The translations under genes were made by a program, and so were the position numbers. This document shows positions 11,968-22,440 of a stretch of 64,000 bases of DNA, piece after piece. Under the pieces are notes generated by a model. That model was given only the letters and a program-made list of their open reading frames with translations. It made no database searches and was not told where the DNA came from. Source of the stretch: Chamaelirium japonicum (Eukaryota > Streptophyta > Magnoliopsida > Liliales > Melanthiaceae); contig OX393549.1 of assembly GCA_947650365.1 (NCBI GenBank), forward strand, positions 20,450,572-20,514,571, in the 5' to 3' direction. Within the stretch, counting starts at the first letter, position 1; each line of letters opens with the position of its first letter.

Positions 11968-12414
11968 ATCGCAGGGCTTATTACCGACGGAAATACCTCT
12001 TCCGTCGGTAATAATATTATTATCGACGGACCTAAATATGTCCGTCGGTAATAATAATATTTATACCGACGGCTAAGAATATTCCGTCGGTACAAATACA
12101 ATATCGACGAAAAAAAAATAGCTGTCGGTAATATATATGTAAAAAAATTATTAAAATAACAAAAAATATTAGTTACGACGGCATATTGTTAATCCGTCGG
12201 TAATAATTACTTTTATCGACGGGAATAATAACGACCGTCGGTAATAATATATTACCGACGGATAAAAAAATATCGTCGGTAATAAATATTTTAAATATTA
12301 GTAAAATATTAAAGGTTTATTGCCGACGGATATTGTTATTACCGTCGGTAATATTAATATTATTACCGACGGTAATAAAAATATCCATCGGCAATAAGCC
12401 TTTTCCTTGTAGTG
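11968..12414. repeat. Right subterminal repeat region of the CACTA element
   Basis: Dense ttaccgacgg and ccgtcggtaa motifs in alternating orientation continue to within about 30 bp of the terminal TTGTAGTG. This mirrors the left end and supports the element boundaries. Confidence 0.88.
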
Positions 12415-14440
12415 TAGTGCGTGTTACACGATTAAACCTTTCGTAGAAACTAATCATATGTACATGCACGTGTGTGCACGTGAATTGAACACCCTAATGG
12501 CAATCTAGCGATACGAATATCTAGTATGCATATAATTCATAGACTACGCTAGATCTACATGTTAGAGTCTTACACACCTTTCATGTGGATCTGTTAATCG
12601 TGAAGAATTGTCTTCTTTGTCGATAGTGATGAAATATCGTTTGCGATGAAACCGACGATTTGCGAAAAAATGATACCTTCTTGTTCACCCGATCTCACAC
12701 AATGCACGACACGTCGTTCTCGGATCTCTGAGTTTCTCTGAAAAATAAACTTTCTCCTTCAACGAAATACCATGCGAGGAAGATGAAGTCGCAAGCGAGG
12801 GAGATGAGAGAGACAAGAGAAAATGAGAGGAAAAAAAAAAGGGTTAGGCCAAGGCTTGCATAGGGCCGGCCCTAACTAGAATAAGCACTTCTAGAAGTTA
12901 TGGACGCCCCCCCTTTTTTTCTCGATTTATCTCTCCCTCTTTCCTTGATTATAAGAATGGTTTTGATCAACCAAGTCAAAACCCACCTTTTAATCCTTAT
13001 GGCCTGCCCCTATATAGGTGGAAACAAACTCTTATAAACTAGGGGTCGATCTTAACTTGGTCTTCAACACCTAGGACCGGCCCCACCCAGTGCATAGTGA
13101 TATATGGTTTGACCAAAATGCCCCTATATGACTAGTTGGCCGCCCCTCGTGTACGAGATCTAACAAGACACTCATCAGTGAAGTGCACTAGTGATTTTAC
13201 TATTTATCGGGGTTCCCGTAGGGTGCCCCAATTAAAGTCAACTAATCAACTCGTAACATGTCCCGGTGCATCGCACCCATATAGCGGAGTCCACTTATGA
13301 CAAGGGATAACTATATGCGTCTCTGTACTAGCCTAGGGTTTCCTCTTAATGCACACATGTAGTTACGCATCTATCGTGCACTAGTGCGAAGCACACACGA
13401 AGCATAGGTTTGGACTTCTCACTTCCTAACTATGTCTTGCGTTTCAAGGAGATGGTTCAAAGACCGTACATAATATGGATAAGGTGGAACCTTCAGGGAC
13501 CAGGGTTCAAGGCTTCTAACTTAAACTCGATTGACACACTACCCGAGTGTACTATCGATCTCCTGAGTCCTAGTTAAACTGTGTAGCCACCTAGAGTGCG
13601 ATGCAGGCTGCACTCTATTTTCCCCGAACTTACTGTATTCTCCTACATACCCCTACTCTTTACTTAGTAGTGGTAAACTCGTTATCCCTCCACTTGGTGC
13701 CATGACGTGACTCGAGCGGTGGAGAATACCATCAAATTCGAGTGCTCATATGACTCGGTTCCTTCCATGTTGACCATATACGTACAATGTACCTCTGATT
13801 ATCCAGTCGAGTAACCGAACTCGGCCAACAGTCCAACTAATGACCACCAAGTCTGAATTTGGTACAATGTAAATTAGACCAAGGAATGCACCTTCCGTTA
13901 AGGGTGTGGATATCCTACTAGAGTGGCACCCTGATGTGACGCCAGCCAGGTAACCCAACACACTGTGGTTTTTTATCATATAACTGGACCTTCACATATT
14001 GGTCCGCCAAAGCACCACACAATTGGTTAGCCCATCAGTTGTGGTTCCTCGGGGTTTATGACCATTTTTCTCTAAGCAGAAACACAGCTTAGTGCACTGA
14101 TGTCTGCTCATCGATCTATGCACCGTGTTGGTTTGTTCAATCACAGACACTGTGCTTAGTGATGACCATGGTGATGACACACATGCACTGTCATCCCCAA
14201 CAACTTATCATGATGAGGCGACCAACCTAATCATAAATGTGAACTGATTTATGTTACATGGTACTAATCCACTTAGTTTTCAACTCAGTGGACTATCATG
14301 CAGCCATGGCTCTCTATTCTAATAACAACGCGTAACAATGTTACGTACCAATATGCATCTAATAACATAACATTTATTTTTTATTAATAGATCAAAAACT
14401 AGAGTTTTACAACCTTAGAACACACCAATTCTAATAGTTA
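12415..14440 (+). repeat. X-family LTR-like repeat, main part
   Basis: This is the continuation of the repeat broken by the CACTA element. It aligns by eye over its whole length with 50860-52960 (blocks such as cacctagagtg, acccctgctct/acccctactct, gggcgaccaacc/aggcgaccaacc) and over its first 1.1 kb with 42253-43395. It has no supported ORF. Length, lack of coding capacity and a TGTTGG-like start (best seen at 42253) suggest an LTR, perhaps copia-type, but no PBS or partner was found for this copy. Confidence 0.65.
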
Positions 14441-14721
14441 CCTAGAAAGGGGGCCAACCTATAGGGGATAGAGATAATATGGGGGTCTGCCACTTGAGGA
14501 TAAGGATGTCTAACCCACTCCTATACGCAAGTGGATATAGAGATAAGGGGGGGTCGGCGTACCCATTGCTATACGCAAGGTAGGGGCCGCCCCTTATATA
14601 AGAGTGTAGGGAGAGAATGGGGGGGGGGGGGGGGGGGGACGCTAGGTGAAAGCCCTAGCCCCTCTCTCTTCTGTCTAGTAAGGACGAGAGACACCCTTCT
14701 TCACTACTTTCATCACTTCCT
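14441..14721. other. Unassigned sequence with a poly-G run
   Basis: Contains two copies of a ctatacgcaag block (about 14520 and 14569) and a run of about 20 G near 14620-14638. It leads into the LINE fragment at 14722. No gene seen. Confidence 0.4.
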
Positions 14722-15250
14722 CAATGAATTTTTTTTTTTGGAATTGTCAGGGGATGCTCCGACTGGCGGCGATAGGGCACTTGAAATTTTTACTAAGCAA
14801 GTTTCGACCTCAGGTTGTGCTATTTGTTGAGTTTCATGTGAATGTTAATCAAGTTAGAAAGGTGAAGTCTATATTTCAAGTAGGGGTGGCAAATTGGTTG
14901 GGTTCGGGTCGGACACCCAGCCCATTTGGATATGGAAGGGTCCATACCTGACCCATCCCCATTCGGGTATGGAAGGGTCCATACCCGATCCATACCTAAT
15001 CGGGTTTTGGGTTTTAGTTCGGGTTTTGGGTAAGAATTGGGTGTACTTTTGTCTCGTTTTATTCATCATATATGCAATTAGAGCTGGGACTTGGTCGAGA
15101 CGAACCCGAGCAACCCAACCAAATTCTGAATTTGGATAATCATGGGCAACAATTTTTAAAAAGTTGGACGGGCATGGGTAATTTTTTTTTGCCTGAATTC
15201 AAATTTGGGTAATCATGGTCGGTCGTATGACCAACCCGAGGAACCCGACG

Positions 15251-15254
<4 letters not shown>

Positions 15255-15344
<90 letters not shown>
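15255..15344. repeat. (AT)n microsatellite, about 45 units
   Basis: An uninterrupted run of alternating A and T, inside the hAT-type element at 14881-16402. Confidence 0.97.
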
Positions 15345-15347
<3 letters not shown>

Positions 15348-15638
15348 GAGGATATTATGGAAGTAGGAAACATGTTGCATAAGCAATTTGGAAAGCAATT
15401 AATGAAAACCAATATTAAACAAGTTGGAAACCAATCTTTTTTTTTTTTTGTGAAAGCCTAATGCATAAGAAAGTTGAAAACAACCTTATTTGGAAGAAAT
15501 TGTTTAATGACAATTTTATGTTTGCTCAAATTACGCCCGACCAACCAACTAGATTGACTAAATCTAGGCAACCCGAGGAACCTGATGAACTTCCATGGTC
15601 CAAACACGGACAAACCCTCTACGGGTTTCTCATGCAAC

Positions 15639-15935
15639 TGTGGGGGAAAATCTTCGTGCCGACCCGAAGACCTCACCTCACCAGTCAATTGGAGTTGAAA
15701 TGGAAGATCGTTGTTTGATCTGTTGTTGAGGTTGTCATTCTCAATACTTAAACAGAGAAATGCATTCAGAGAGTAGACACATGAGGTGATCTCGGAGTTC
15801 AGCCGAAGCCTACGTCTCCGTGCTATAGGGAGCAACCCGAATTCACTAACACTTATGTTGAAGTGATCTCGACAGGCCGAGTATCACTAGGAACACTCTG
15901 ATCTCTTCGAAGGAGAGAAGAAGATCAAAGAGAGA
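15639..15935 (-). repeat. LTR fragment related to the solo LTR at 44444
   Basis: Begins TGTGGGGGAAAATCTTCGTG and shares long blocks with 44444-44740 (gtgccgacccgaagac, gaagcctacgtctccgtgct, aattcactaacactt, cagaccgagtgtcac/caggccgagtatcac). The end is not clear. The strand is arbitrary; it is given as the strand of the larger gypsy remnant near the related copy. Confidence 0.6.
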
Positions 15936-16551
15936 CGATAGCAACTTGGTCAGTTCGGTCAAAGATAATACAACTTGGTCCAAACATGATCAGACCTCCA
16001 AACCCGACCAAGCCGAATATGTCCACCCCTATATGCAATTACTTGAGGAAAAAAAATTTAAGGTATCACAATGCAATGTTAAGGGGCTCTTTTGCTTTCT
16101 TATTACATTGGTTTTTAGTAGAATATAAGTTTGGGTAGGGATATAAGTTTGGTTAAAATTTGGATATATGAGTTTGGAGTCGAAGTTCATTATCTATTAT
16201 ACACAATTAAGTTAGAGAGGCAATCGGATTTCGGCTATGGGTATTGAGGTATCCATAACCATACCCAAAAGTTAATCGGGTACAGTTCATATATCCATAC
16301 CCTACCCAAGCTATGTTTCGGGTACCAAATATGTACCCATAACCGATATTTTGGGTCGGGTTTGGATGGGTATTCGGGTTTCAGAGTCCATTGCGACTCC
16401 TAATTTCCAGGCTTCTACGAGGTGAACATTGTCCCATGTGATGGTATGTCCGATGGGATTGGTCACTGCACTCTCCCGCCGAAAGCAGGAGATGCATCTC
16501 GTGGTCACAAGTACGCTTCATCATTTATACTTCAGAACCGGCACCCACTGA

Positions 16552-17026
16552 TAGGGGTGTCAACGGGTCGGGTCGGTTCGTGTCGGGTCTAGTTTTGGGT
16601 CGTGTCCAAAACCCCTAGACCCGGACCCGACCCGTTTAACTAATATTGTCCAGATCCTAAACCCGTACCCGACCCGATAATAAACGGGTAGACCCGATAA
16701 GACCCGGTAAGACCCGTTTACCACACGGGTCTATTCAGTTGACCCGATCCGACCCAATCCTACTCGACTCGACCTGACCCGATAGACCCACTAGTACTAT
16801 ATAGTACAGTATCGAATTGCGGGTAGACCCAACCCGACATGACCCGTTGAATTTTAAATGGGTCTATCGTGTCCACACCATAAACTCGGACCCGACCCGT
16901 TTATTAAACAAGTCTATCGTGTCGACCCGTTTACGACCCGAACCTGTTTAGCCCAGACCCAGACCCGCTAACTTCGTGTCGGGTCATGTCGGGTCTGCCT
17001 TGTTGGGTCCGAAATTGCCAGGCCGA
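16552..17026. mobile_element. hAT-type non-autonomous element, 475 bp, GGGTCGGGT-rich
   Basis: Starts TAGGGGTGTCAACGGG; the other terminus is degenerate (attgccaggccga). Flanks cccactga (16544-16551) and cctactga (17027-17034) form an 8-bp target duplication with one mismatch. The interior is full of gacccgacccg/gggtcgggt blocks in inverted arrangement. The flanking LINE RT reads straight across the insertion (TDYRPIS follows). Confidence 0.75.
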
Positions 17027-17465
17027 CCTACTGATTATCGTCCAATCAGTCTTTGTAACCATAATTATAAAATTCTATCTAAGATCCTGGCGAATAGGTT
17101 GGGTGGTACATTCGGGATAATGTTATCCTAGCGCAAGAAATCCTTCACTCGATCCATAGGACTCCAAGGCGGCGATGGGAGATGGCTAAACTGGAGTTCC
17201 ACCCATTGTGGTGCAAATGGGTTATGCAATGTGTAACGACGATGTCGATGCGGTTCTTGATTAATGAGGAGGAGACTCAGGAGTTCATACCTAACTGTGG
17301 TTTGAGATAGGGAGACCCGTTATCCCCGTATTTATTTCTATTGATCACGCAAGTAATCCGATGGGAGATGGATCAGAGTCTGGCTGCGGGGGATAAATTG
17401 AAGGTTTTACCATGCGACAAAACATTCAGCCAATGACCACCCTCACATATGCCGATGAGTCGTGT

Positions 17466-18127
17466 TATGCACGATTAGGGTTTCACCCGATTTAATCGGG
17501 AAGATGAACAGTGTTGATCAATTGTTTTGTGTTTTAAACCCATAATTGTTTAGTTGGGTTTGAACCCGACTTATCCCTATAATCCCGACCCGAACCACTG
17601 TTCCAGACCCGTTTTTGTGTTTTTGACCCGATTAGGGTTTGTGATTGTTTTAGATCTATTGGGTTTAAAACCCTGATTACAAAATGACCAAAACCCAGTT
17701 TTGTTCTTTTGGGTTTTAAACCCGGTTCTGTTTAATTTGGGTTTAGAACCCGACTGTTTTCAACCCGACCCAAGCCTTAGGTTAATGCCCGATCCTGGAC
17801 CAGGCCCAGGCCCATGACCGACCCAGACCTGAACCCAGGTTCAGGCAGCTCTGAGCCCAGGCTCAGGCAGGCCCAGACCAAGGCCCAGGTCTAAATCAGC
17901 AATGATGTATTTAATTGTTAGGATTGATCTGAGCCTTCAATTTTAGTCATGTGATCCTGAGCTTGATCGGGGCCGATCTAGTTGATCCATATATGGATCT
18001 TGGCTATTCGGATAGTTCCGAATGCATCGGTATGGTCCGATTTTGCTGATTCTGACTATTTTACAACATACTGTGTAAACTGTTGTATGTAGCAATATTT
18101 TAATATTGTGTAAACTGTTGGCCATAT
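17466..18127. other. GACCCG/GGGTTT-rich sequence, no gene
   Basis: Contains repeated aacccga, gggtttaaaccc and ggcccaggc words and looks like repeat-derived DNA. Near 18060-18130, and again after 18455, are copies of tttacaacatactgtgtaaac, showing a local tandem duplication of the site into which the next element inserted. No ORF is supported. Confidence 0.45.
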
Positions 18128-18135
18128 TTTACAAC

Positions 18136-18455
18136 TAGGGATGGCAACGGTGCGGTCTAAAATCGCAAACCGCGGAAAATCGCACCGCATGGTGCGGTTT
18201 TGGTTTGCCAAAATATAAAACCGTCGCGGTGCGGTGCGGTTTCGGTGTTGCAGTGCGGTTTCGGTTTTACCTAAAACCGTAAAAAATCGCACCGTTTAGA
18301 CCATTATAATGTAAAACCGCGGTGCACCACACCGTATGGTACGGTTTTGGTTTTACATATGGTACACCGTCACAGTGCGGTGCGATTTCGGTGTGGCGGT
18401 TCGGTGTTGCGGTGCGATTTCGGTTTCACCCAAAACCGCACCGTTGCCATCCCTA
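18136..18455. mobile_element. hAT-type MITE, 320 bp, perfect ends
   Basis: The ends are perfect 20-bp terminal inverted repeats: TAGGGATGGCAACGGTGCGG and its complement at 18436-18455. The 8-bp target duplication tttacaac is exact on both sides (18128-18135 and 18456-18463). The interior is composed of ggtgcggttt / aaaccgcacc words. This is the cleanest hAT MITE in the window. Confidence 0.93.
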
Positions 18456-18507
18456 TTTACAACATACTGTGTAAACTGCTGTATGTTGTAAAATATGTTG
18501 TGTAGCA

Positions 18508-18950
18508 TTCGGCTCGGCTCGGCTCGACTTGGCTTGGCTCGGTTCGGTTCGACCCGGCTTGGTTTGGTTAGGTTAGGTTTGGTTCGGCTCGGCTTGGTTC
18601 GCTTCGGTTCGGTTTGGCTTGGCTCGGTTTGGTTTGGTTTGGTTCAGCTCGGTTCGATTTGGTTTGGTTTGGCTTGGCTTGGTTTGCTTTGGTTTGGTAC
18701 GGTTTGGTTTGGCTTGGTTTGGCTAGGCTCGGTTCGGTTTGGCTTGGTTCGGTTTAGCTCGGTTCGGTTCGGCTCGGCTCGGCTCGGCTCGGCTCGGCTT
18801 AGTTCAGTTCGGCCCGGCTCGACTCGGTTCGGTCCGGCCCGGCTCAGATCGGTTTGGTTTGGTTCGGCTCGGCCCGACCTGTTTCGGCTCAGTTCGGTTC
18901 GATTCGGCCCGGCCCGGCCCGGCCCGGTTCGGTTCGGTTCGGTTCGGTGG
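18508..18950. repeat. GGCTC/GGTTC pentamer array
   Basis: About 440 bp of 5-bp units (ggctc, ggttc, ggttt, ggctt, ggccc). Apparent ORFs on both strands (Gly/Leu/Ser/Arg/Phe repeats on plus, Pro/Asn/Arg/Thr on minus) are by-products of the period. Confidence 0.93.
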
Positions 18951-19611
18951 TCACACACAGCGGGGGAAGATCCATAAACGGCCGATTAAGGATATCTTGG
19001 TGGGCAGTTTTCCTTTAAGGAGTTTCCACTCATAGGCTGGATCTTGGAGCCAGTGGAAATTTTACTTGCACCCCAAATCTCTCTCTTTCCACCTCATTTA
19101 TTATTACACCCCATTTGTATATATAAATTAACCATTTAACCGGCAGAGGACTTCTTCTTCTTGGGATAATGGGTGATTAATCCCCTGACAGATAAATTTT
19201 GCAACACCCAGGCCATCTAAATATTTCAACAAATGGTAGGTCCCTAGATCTTTTCATAATCCAATATTACCCTCGGCTCTCATCCCATCTATCGAGCACA
19301 AGAGTGGCGACGGTGGCGAAAGCAGCGGCACGAGCAACAAGAGCCGCGGCACAAGCGATGGTGGTGAGACAACAGCTAGTGGCGAGCTCGACCCCGACGA
19401 CCTCTGTGGGTGCAAAATCTGGCTAATGTCCGATAGTGGGATCAGCAACCATGCCTGAGACCCACGAAGAAGATAGTGGAACCCGCAGCCCTGCCTGAGG
19501 CCCACGTAGACGACAGTGGGACCCGCAGCCCTGCCTAAAAGTCAACGCAGACGACAGTGGGACCCTCAGCTAGGGGTGGCAATGGGTCGGGTTCGAGTTA
19601 GGTTTAGACAT
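18951..19611. other. Unassigned sequence, with a truncated hAT left end
   Basis: 19300-19560 has a GC-rich stretch with repeated gacagtgggaccc and cctgcctgaggcccacg words. At 19572 TAGGGGTGGCAATGGGTCGGG marks a truncated hAT-type left end that runs into a LINE fragment. No gene seen. Confidence 0.45.
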
Positions 19612-19920
19612 GGTATAATGACAACGTCGATGCGGTTCTTGATTAATGAGGAGGGGACTCAGGAGTTTATGCCTAGCTGTGGTTTGAGACAGGGAGACCC
19701 TTTATCCCCGTATTTATTCCTATTGATCACGCAAGTGATCCATTGGGAGATGGATCAAAGTCTGGCCGCGGGGGATATTGAAGGTTTTACCACGCGGCTA
19801 AACATTCAGCCAGTGACCAACCTCGCATATGCTGATGATTTTCTTTTCTTTACCTAGGCCACGATGTTAGATGTATGGGGGTTACGAGCTGTGTTTGATA
19901 GGGCTCATGTGTTTTATGGA
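19612..19920 (+). mobile_element. LINE reverse-transcriptase fragment, second copy
   Basis: Encodes SMRFLINEE, then GLRQGDPLSPYLFLL (RT block B) and LAYADDFLFF (the catalytic YADD, block C), followed by a stop. It is nearly identical in DNA to 17220-17460 about 2.4 kb upstream, but keeps the Q that is a stop there. So two copies of the same LINE subfamily are present. Both ends are truncated. Confidence 0.85.
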
Positions 19921-22205
19921 ATAATTTAGGAACAATGTATGTTTAGTAGTGCTAACATTATCTTTTTGATTTTGCTATTCCCAAATATCTTGATCATTCC
20001 CATATCCCAAACCATAAAAGCAAAAGGTAAAGCTGAAAACATACTCTGTTATCTCCGAGAAGTTCATCGTGGAGTCCTATAGGCACATACTATGGGTAAT
20101 CGCCATCAGATCCACTTAATCCATCAAATCCACTTTCAGCGACAAATTTCCTATGAAATCATCGAAATGTCTTTTTTTTAAAAGGGTCTGACATAGAAAA
20201 TGAACGAATTTTTAATAGTACAAAATTTCCGTCCGACATAACGAAATGTCGACCGAAATGACCAATATTTGACCGAAATCCGACATTGTGTTTTTTTTTG
20301 GATAAGTTCACTGAAAATTTTTACCCTTTTAGTAAAACAAAACTCATCTTTATCGGTAAGAAATTATATTTTTTCTCAATTTTGATTTTTTTTTCATAAT
20401 AGATAATATTTTACAGACATTTGAACTAGAATTGATCAAAATCCGATGAATTTCCACCTAAATCTTTCCTTAAAAAATACAAAATTTCCACCGACATATA
20501 ACCGAAATCCAACAGATCTACTTTTTTTAACTAATCGAAACCTGCATGTAAATCGACATTTAAAACCCTGACGACACCTAGGAGATCCTTGACATTATGG
20601 ACTACGTATGAAACATACAAATGATATTTAGTTCAATGGCGCAACGGACCATTCAGCAATTGTACATGGATCAATGAGGTTGAGCTACGTCGAATGTAAT
20701 TTTTCAGCAAATATACGAGACATTCTTGCCAAGAGTCCAGATTTTTCCACCTAGAGTGAATTAATGCAGATCTGATTAATTTTAAGCATTTGGGGGGGGA
20801 AAATAAAACATTTTTTCCATATCTACTTTTACTTTTTTGCTCTTGGATGTACTTTACTTTTTCATTTGCTTTCCACTGCCTGTGTTCAGCTTTAATCAAG
20901 ATCCTTGATTATGCTTTGTGCTAACCTAGGTTGGTGGGATGTCCTACTAACATGAACCTAAGTATGTGTGTCAACTCGAAGTGGCTACGGTGCTCTTGAC
21001 TGGCTCAGTTTAGGCTCAATCAATTATGGATGTGATTCAGGGCCTTATTGGACTCGACCATATTAGATACCCACTTAATCCTAATTGGATTTAAGTCCAT
21101 ACTATATCCCACTTAACCCGTACTGGATCTCACTCTCTCTCTCTTATTGGATCATACATAAATCCTTAGTGGATCGTCAACTTAAGCAGAGAGAATACAT
21201 GTGTGTCACCCCCTTCTCAGTCTTCGTGCCTAGAGAATCCAACAGACCTCATCACCGCCAGATTCATCCTCCCAACACACCAGTTTCTTCTTCCCAGGTT
21301 GTCCCCCCCACCCCTGGTCTCTTTCTCCACCTTTCTATTGCTGTGTCATCTCTCTTTCCTCCTCTTCTTCTATGATTCTTTCTTCCTTCACTGCTTCATC
21401 TTCCAAGCTTTTCATCTTCTCCATGAAGTCTACAAAATACCCATTGTCCTTCATTGTTTTCATATTTGAAGATTGATAAAAAAAAGGACACATTATAGTG
21501 TCGTCGATCTTCTACCACATCCATCTTTCAAACCCAGACCAGAGTTCTATCCCAACACTATCCTTCTCCCCCAATGAAAAACATTATCCCCATTCAAATC
21601 TTCTTCTCGTCAGACCACCTTCTACCTCCTTCCACTCTTCATTTTGTTACGGACCTGTGCACGGACGGACACACTTACAGCGACGCTTGATGAAGTAACG
21701 GGAGTAATCTTTGGCATCAACTTTAGTATCCGCCTTCATCTTCGGTATACTTTCTTTTCCTTTAGATCTACCATTTACTTCAGCAAAATCCAAAGCCCCA
21801 TCTTGTGCCGACTAGCATTTGGTTCTAAATTACTTTTGAATTCACCATTTTATCATTTATATATTTGATGCCCCTGTGGTCATGTTCCTATGTTTTTATC
21901 TGCTATTTTCATGGTTAAAAGACTAGCAACGAATTGCCCAATGTGCAGAATTAAAAACCAAGCTTTAAATCGTATGAAACAAGCAAGTTGTGCGCAGGAC
22001 CACCAAAGGACTGCTTGCTATATTCAAATCATTCCTATAGGATTCCTTAAGTAGCTAAGTCCACTTGCCAAACCAAAGAAACCCATCATTTGGTATTTGA
22101 GCACAAGTATCATATTTTTCCAAGTATTATTCACATTATCTAGTTTTAGAATCGAAGTTCACCACTTACCCTAATTTCATTTTAACAAATTAGGTCTAGG
22201 TCCTT
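19921..22205. other. AT-rich sequence without recognisable features
   Basis: I see no gene with family motifs. 20080-20560 has short repeated words around cgaaatgtcgaccgaaat and accgaaatccgac. 21190-21870 is C/T-rich with moderate ORFs (up to 96 codons) that show no domain or sensible composition. Confidence 0.4.
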
Positions 22206-22440
22206 AACTATTTTGCAATATTAGCCGCAGGACACCATAATTTGCTATATTAGCTAACGTCCCTACAGGTAAACATTGGTCTTTAGAAAGAGTATATATT
22301 CATCATCAGAAAGAGTATACATTCGTTTCAGAAAGAGTATATATTCGTCGGGAGGGGCTTGAGCTATATTTCGAAATTAATGTGTCCTGCAACTAAAATT
22401 CATCTCTCAAAAAGGACTAACGTCAAACTTCCCCATTTCT
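22206..22440. repeat. Dispersed repeat R, copy 1
   Basis: Aligns with 25684-25925: ttagccgcaggacaccataat / ttagctacaggacatcataat, then several gaaagagtatatattcgt units, then gggaggggcttgagctatatt and ctctcaaaaaggac. The internal unit repeats every 20-25 bp. A more distant relative lies at 53651-54200. Confidence 0.75.

Larger units (their letters stand above)
476..12414. mobile_element. CACTA (En/Spm-type) DNA transposon, about 11.9 kb, non-autonomous
   Basis: The left end is CACTACAAAAAAAATAG and the right end is CCTTGTAGTG, whose complement begins CACTACAAGG. Both ends are flanked by TAG (473-475 and 12415-12417), the 3-bp target duplication expected of CACTA elements. Both subterminal regions are packed with TTACCGACGG/CCGTCGGTAA motifs in both orientations, the usual layout for binding the element's own DNA-binding protein. 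Inside are a satellite array, one decayed gene on the minus strand, a telomere-like array and purine-rich DNA. I find no TNPD/TNP2-type transposase (the catalytic protein of the family), so the element would need a helper copy elsewhere. Confidence 0.93.
14881..16402. mobile_element. hAT-type non-autonomous element with later insertions
   Basis: It starts TAGGGGTGGCAA and ends with the degenerate complement TTGCGACTCCTA. The flanks atttcaag (14873-14880) and atttccag (16403-16410) make an 8-bp target duplication with one mismatch. The interior is the GGGTA/GGGTT-rich sequence usual for this group in the window. An (AT)n microsatellite and an LTR fragment sit inside it. It interrupts a LINE ORF2. 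Confidence 0.75.
14722..17465 (+). mobile_element. L1-like LINE ORF2 remnant, split by two hAT elements
   Basis: Three coding pieces lie in order. 14722-14880 reads like the start of the L1 endonuclease domain (FFWNCQG, then a region ending KVKSIF). 16411-16543 continues the same protein. 17035-17465 is reverse transcriptase, with TDYRPISLCN at 17033-17062, and GDPLSPYLFLL at about 17310-17342 preceded by a stop where the family has Q. The pieces are separated by the insertions at 14881-16402 and 16552-17026; reading across the target duplications keeps the frame in both cases. A large section between endonuclease and RT is missing, and several stops are present. It ends at the start of the YADD motif region. 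No ORF1 or poly-A was found. Confidence 0.8.

Noticed and set aside
18495..19035. 160-codon repetitive ORF and its antisense partners
   Set aside because: Produced by the GGCTC/GGTTC pentamer array; open in several frames on both strands.
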